The notes under the pieces are model-generated. The model saw only the letters and a program-made list of their open reading frames with translations. It ran no database searches and was not told the DNA's origin. A stretch of DNA of 8,632 nucleotides from Treponema sp. (GTDB taxonomy: Bacteria > Spirochaetota > Spirochaetia > Treponematales > Treponemataceae), in contig DLYJ01000176.1 of assembly GCA_003447785.1 (NCBI GenBank), positions 1 to 8,632 on the forward strand. Reading direction: 5' to 3'. Positions 6,071 through 8,632 of the stretch are shown here, piece after piece; position 1 is the stretch's first letter; the number at the start of each line of letters is the position of its first letter. A program made the translations under genes and the position numbers.

Positions 6071-7108
6071 TTACCGTCCTCTTATAATTTTCAGGAATTT
6101 TTTATGGTATACGGCGCGCAGTTTTTCTGCCATTGTATAAAAACCGTACATGGCGCTAAGGGGAACATCAAAGGTTCCCGGACGGTGTACTAATTTACCG
6201 CCAAAACCGGTTTTAAACAGATAAAGCCCGTGCATCGGATGTCCTTCATCGTTTGTGGGAGGAATACCGTAAAAGTCGTATATTTTTGAATCAAATTTCT
6301 TTGCGTCGCAAATCGCTGTCCACTGAACAAGGTATGCGGGCATCAGATTTCTTTTTTCATTGGAAGAGCATCCGTAAAGATAGATTGCTTCGTCCTTTGT
6401 AAAAAGAGTTATGATAGCGGCTAAATCTGTTCCTTCGTGGCTTGCGATGTATAAAGTTACAAGCGGCTTTTCAGCCTTTGTTGAATCAGGCGCTCCCCGC
6501 TCCATCAAATCTTTGTAATAGGAAAGCGGATGCAAACCGATACCGTCGCGGCTTGCAGTAGTTTTATATAATTCATAAAACGAATTTAAATCCTTTTCAA
6601 AGTCAGCACTTGCACCAGTAACGGCCCGGACTGTAACTCCATGCTTTTGGGCATAACGGAGGTTGTAACGCCATTTATTTTTCATTCCGGCAAGAATTTC
6701 ATCTTCTGTCTTTGATAAATCAAGATAAGTAGAATCAGGCGGCTGAACGTCTACCGAAGTTTTTTTTAGCTTTAAGCCTTTGGTCTCTGCGGTTTTGAGT
6801 GCATTCTTAATAAACCCGTTTCTTTCTTCGATGGATGCACCATCAAAAGGCACATCGTAACGGATACAAAGTGTATTTGCCGGGAGAAGAGGTTTTATTT
6901 TTTGAGAGTAATCCTTTAAGGCCACAACATATGAATCAATGTCTGATTCAACTTCGGGCGCATATGGAATATAAGCAAGAGAAAACTTTAAAAAGCCCAG
7001 GCGGAAAGTTCTCGTAAGAACATTGATTCCGCCCTCAGCTGTTTTATTCCAGCCGTGTGCGCACTTAAAATCACACCAGAAGTCAGTCTGTTGAAATCGC
7101 TTAGACAC
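6071..7108 (-). CDS. FemAB-family peptidoglycan bridge aminoacyltransferase (FemX-like)
   Basis: A 345-residue soluble protein with the two-lobed GNAT-like layout of the Fem family, which adds amino acids from aminoacyl-tRNA to the side chain of peptidoglycan precursors. Recognisable family stretches are a 'YLDLS' strand (128-132) followed by KNKWRYNLRYAQKHGV (143-158), the YLYGCSS region (243-249), and the C-terminal YDFYGIPP and LYLFKTGFGG block (277-304). It lacks the long tRNA-synthetase-like coiled coil of staphylococcal FemA and is in the size range of FemX-type enzymes. Which amino acid is added cannot be read from sequence; glycine or a similar residue is a guess. It starts with GTG, with AAGG eight bases upstream, 13 bases after metG. 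Being downstream of a tRNA synthetase gene and upstream of rnz fits use of charged tRNA, but this is only context. Confidence 0.88.
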   Translation of the reverse strand: MSKRFQQTDFWCDFKCAHGWNKTAEGGINVLTRTFRLGFLKFSLAYIPYAPEVESDIDSYVVALKDYSQKIKPLLPANTLCIRYDVPFDGASIEERNGFIKNALKTAETKGLKLKKTSVDVQPPDSTYLDLSKTEDEILAGMKNKWRYNLRYAQKHGVTVRAVTGASADFEKDLNSFYELYKTTASRDGIGLHPLSYYKDLMERGAPDSTKAEKPLVTLYIASHEGTDLAAIITLFTKDEAIYLYGCSSNEKRNLMPAYLVQWTAICDAKKFDSKIYDFYGIPPTNDEGHPMHGLYLFKTGFGGKLVHRPGTFDVPLSAMYGFYTMAEKLRAVYHKKFLKIIRGR

Positions 7109-7121
7109 AACTGTTACCTTA

Positions 7122-8632
7122 TCAGCCGATTTCGCCGTTGAGGGCTTTTACAGTTTTGATTTCCTGTCCCTTTGCAAGAAGTTTTTTACCTGCAACCTGA
7201 ACAAGGCCGTCTTTAGCTTCAATCATTACAGAGAAGAATTCGTCTCCTGAGATTTCTGCCTTTTTAACTGCGTTTTCGTCAGAGCCTTCAAGGACAACCT
7301 TTGTTCCCGGTTCTGCCCATGGTGCTTCAAGAACTTCTACGCATTCCTTTGCGTCTTCAGTGTAGTCGCCTGCAAGAAGCATACCGTAGCTTTCAACGCC
7401 GCGCATTTTTCGGGGAGCGAGGTTTGCGGCAATAATAACATGCTTTCCGAGAAGCTGATCTTCTGTCAGATATTTGCGGAGTCCCGACTGAATTGTGCGT
7501 GGAGTGCCGCTGCCGTCATCCATTGTTTCAATATAAAGCTTGTCTCCGTCCGGATTCGGCTTGATATCAGTGATTTTGGCTACCCTAAGTTCAATATTTG
7601 CGTTAAAGAAGTCAATCTGCTGCTGTGGAGTAAGTGCCGGCTGTTCAACTTTTGGTTCTGCCTTCTTTTCCTGCTTTTTAGGTTTTTCTTCTTTTTTTGC
7701 TTCCTGCTTTCCTGCAAACTTTTCGCGGAATGCATCTACTGTCTTGTTATCAAGAGGTGTAAAGTAAACGGAAGTTTCAGAAATTTTATCAAGACCTTCC
7801 ATCTTTCCAAGGTCAGCCCATGTAAGGCTGCCTGGTTTTGCTTCTACACCGTAGTGAGCGTCGTAAATTGTCTTTCCAAGATATCCTGCAACAACCTGTG
7901 AGTATTTTGGAAGATACGGCTGAATCATGATCATGAGATCCTTGATTACGTATACAAGGTTATAAAGAATCTTGTCTGCGGCTGCCTTGTCCTGTTTTAC
8001 TGCCTTCCATGGTTCTGCGGCCTGGAATGCTTTGTTACAGATATCAGAAATTGCAAAGATTTCGTGGAATGCGTCCTTGAGTTCTGCCCATTCCAGGAGT
8101 TCTGTTGCCTTCTTTTCGTGTTCCAGAACCTGGGCCCAGAGAGCGTCATCTTTTTGAGACTGAGGAATTACGCCGCCGTAGTTTTTGTTGATGAACAGAA
8201 GTGTGCGGTTAACGAGGTTTCCCAGGTTACCGATGAGTTCCTTGTTGTATTTTTCCTGGAAGTCTTTCCATGTAAACTGGTAGTCCTGGTTTTCAGGGCG
8301 GTTGTAGTAAATGTAGAATCTCCAGGCATCGCTTGGAATTCCTGATTCTTTTGCGTCAGAACCAAATACACCCACACCCTTTGACTTTGAGAATTTTCCG
8401 CTTTCATAGTTCAAAAATTCTGTTGAAGACATATGATAAAGTTTTGTGTAATCCTTACCAGTTCCGATTTCTGAACACGGGAAAACTACTGTGTGGAAAG
8501 GAATATTGTCTTTTCCGATAAACTGGAAGAGATCGATTTTTTCGTCAAATTTTTCAGCGCTTTCTGAAGGAAGCCACCATTTTTTCCAGTCAAAACTCGG
8601 TTTGCCTGCTGCCTTCATTTCGTCAGCAAGCT
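7122..8632 (-). CDS. metG: Methionyl-tRNA synthetase, C-terminal two thirds, with EMAPII-like tail (5' end outside window)
   Basis: The frame is open to the right edge (503 codons seen), so the N-terminal catalytic half, with HIGH motif and zinc knuckle, is missing from view. Counting from the Met at 8618: the catalytic segment QFIGKDNIPFH (32-42); KFSKS (75-79), the archaeal/eukaryotic form of the KMSKS loop, followed by GVGVFG; helical anticodon-binding domain (about 110-290); a charged Lys/Glu linker (about 302-328, bases 7635-7715); and a C-terminal tRNA-binding OB fold (about 335-427) with PRTIQSGL and KMRGVES. A further 70 residues (428-498) resemble the extra C-terminal module of EMAPII/AIMP1. 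The enzyme charges tRNA-Met. The ATG at 8618 is internal, since frame and family sequence continue upstream. It is the first visible gene of the operon. Confidence 0.95.
   Translation of the reverse strand, partial: LADEMKAAGKPSFDWKKWWLPSESAEKFDEKIDLFQFIGKDNIPFHTVVFPCSEIGTGKDYTKLYHMSSTEFLNYESGKFSKSKGVGVFGSDAKESGIPSDAWRFYIYYNRPENQDYQFTWKDFQEKYNKELIGNLGNLVNRTLLFINKNYGGVIPQSQKDDALWAQVLEHEKKATELLEWAELKDAFHEIFAISDICNKAFQAAEPWKAVKQDKAAADKILYNLVYVIKDLMIMIQPYLPKYSQVVAGYLGKTIYDAHYGVEAKPGSLTWADLGKMEGLDKISETSVYFTPLDNKTVDAFREKFAGKQEAKKEEKPKKQEKKAEPKVEQPALTPQQQIDFFNANIELRVAKITDIKPNPDGDKLYIETMDDGSGTPRTIQSGLRKYLTEDQLLGKHVIIAANLAPRKMRGVESYGMLLAGDYTEDAKECVEVLEAPWAEPGTKVVLEGSDENAVKKAEISGDEFFSVMIEAKDGLVQVAGKKLLAKGQEIKTVKALNGEIG

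Larger units (their letters stand above)
1362..8632 (-). other. Probable six-gene operon metG - femAB-like - rnz - ABC ATPase - GldF/GldG - DUF4340
   Basis: Six minus-strand genes follow each other with gaps of 13, 3 and 21 bases and then overlaps of 8 and 14 bases. No space for a promoter or terminator was found between them, so cotranscription is likely; the promoter would lie upstream of metG, outside the window. No hairpin plus T-run is visible after the last gene at 1362, where the convergent protease gene begins. An internal promoter inside a coding region cannot be excluded by eye. Confidence 0.65.

Noticed and set aside
7440..7901. 153-codon plus-strand open frame antisense to metG
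   Set aside because: It mirrors the conserved anticodon-binding, linker and OB-fold part of MetRS. Its Phe/Leu/Cys-rich runs are the reverse reading of the Lys/Glu linker.
8616..8618. ATG at 8618 as the true start of metG
   Set aside because: The frame continues to the window edge, and the catalytic N-terminal domain of the enzyme must still lie upstream.
1..8632. Mobile elements, tRNA or rRNA genes, CRISPR arrays, riboswitches
   Set aside because: No inverted terminal repeats, transposase, cloverleaf, spaced repeats or conserved leader structure were found by eye; almost the whole window is coding.

Overview
The window looks like ordinary chromosomal DNA from a spirochaete, most probably a gut or oral Treponema. 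The evidence is the combination of a methionyl-tRNA synthetase of the archaeal/eukaryotic type with an EMAPII-like tail, a FemAB-type peptidoglycan branching enzyme, a Gld-like ABC operon and a membrane-anchored PilZ protein. Base composition is moderately AT-rich. Assignment to genus is inference from protein character; no rRNA gene is present. No tRNA, CRISPR array, insertion sequence, phage gene or integration site was seen.

Left part (1-1384): two divergent genes share a short intergenic region. On the minus strand is the 5' part of a PilZ-domain (c-di-GMP receptor type) protein that runs off the left edge. On the plus strand is a complete CPBP-family intramembrane protease with an intact active-site motif set. 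The 42 bp between them hold a good plus-strand sigma70-type promoter whose -10 box is part of a palindrome, so it can be read on both strands. The protease transcript would be almost leaderless.

Main part (1362-8632, all minus strand): a tightly packed run of six genes in the order metG, femAB-like, rnz, ABC ATPase, GldF-GldG fusion, DUF4340 protein. Spacings are +13, +3, +21, -8 and -14 bp, so the set is probably one operon with translational coupling at its distal end. The first three products concern tRNA charging, tRNA-dependent peptidoglycan branching (inferred) and tRNA 3' maturation. The last three form one membrane complex related to the Gld ABC system of gliding Bacteroidetes: a cytoplasmic ATPase, a fused permease/GIFT-domain subunit and a membrane-anchored extracytoplasmic DUF4340 partner. 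Its substrate is unknown and it is the least understood system here. The last gene of this run overlaps the tail of the convergent protease gene by 23 bp.

Three start sites are better placed at internal ATG codons than at the longest open frame or at an upstream alternative start: ABC ATPase 5119 (not GTG 5128), GldF-GldG 4407 (not TTG 4428), and PilZ GTG 700 rather than TTG 709 (the last is uncertain). There is no gene-free stretch longer than 300 bases.
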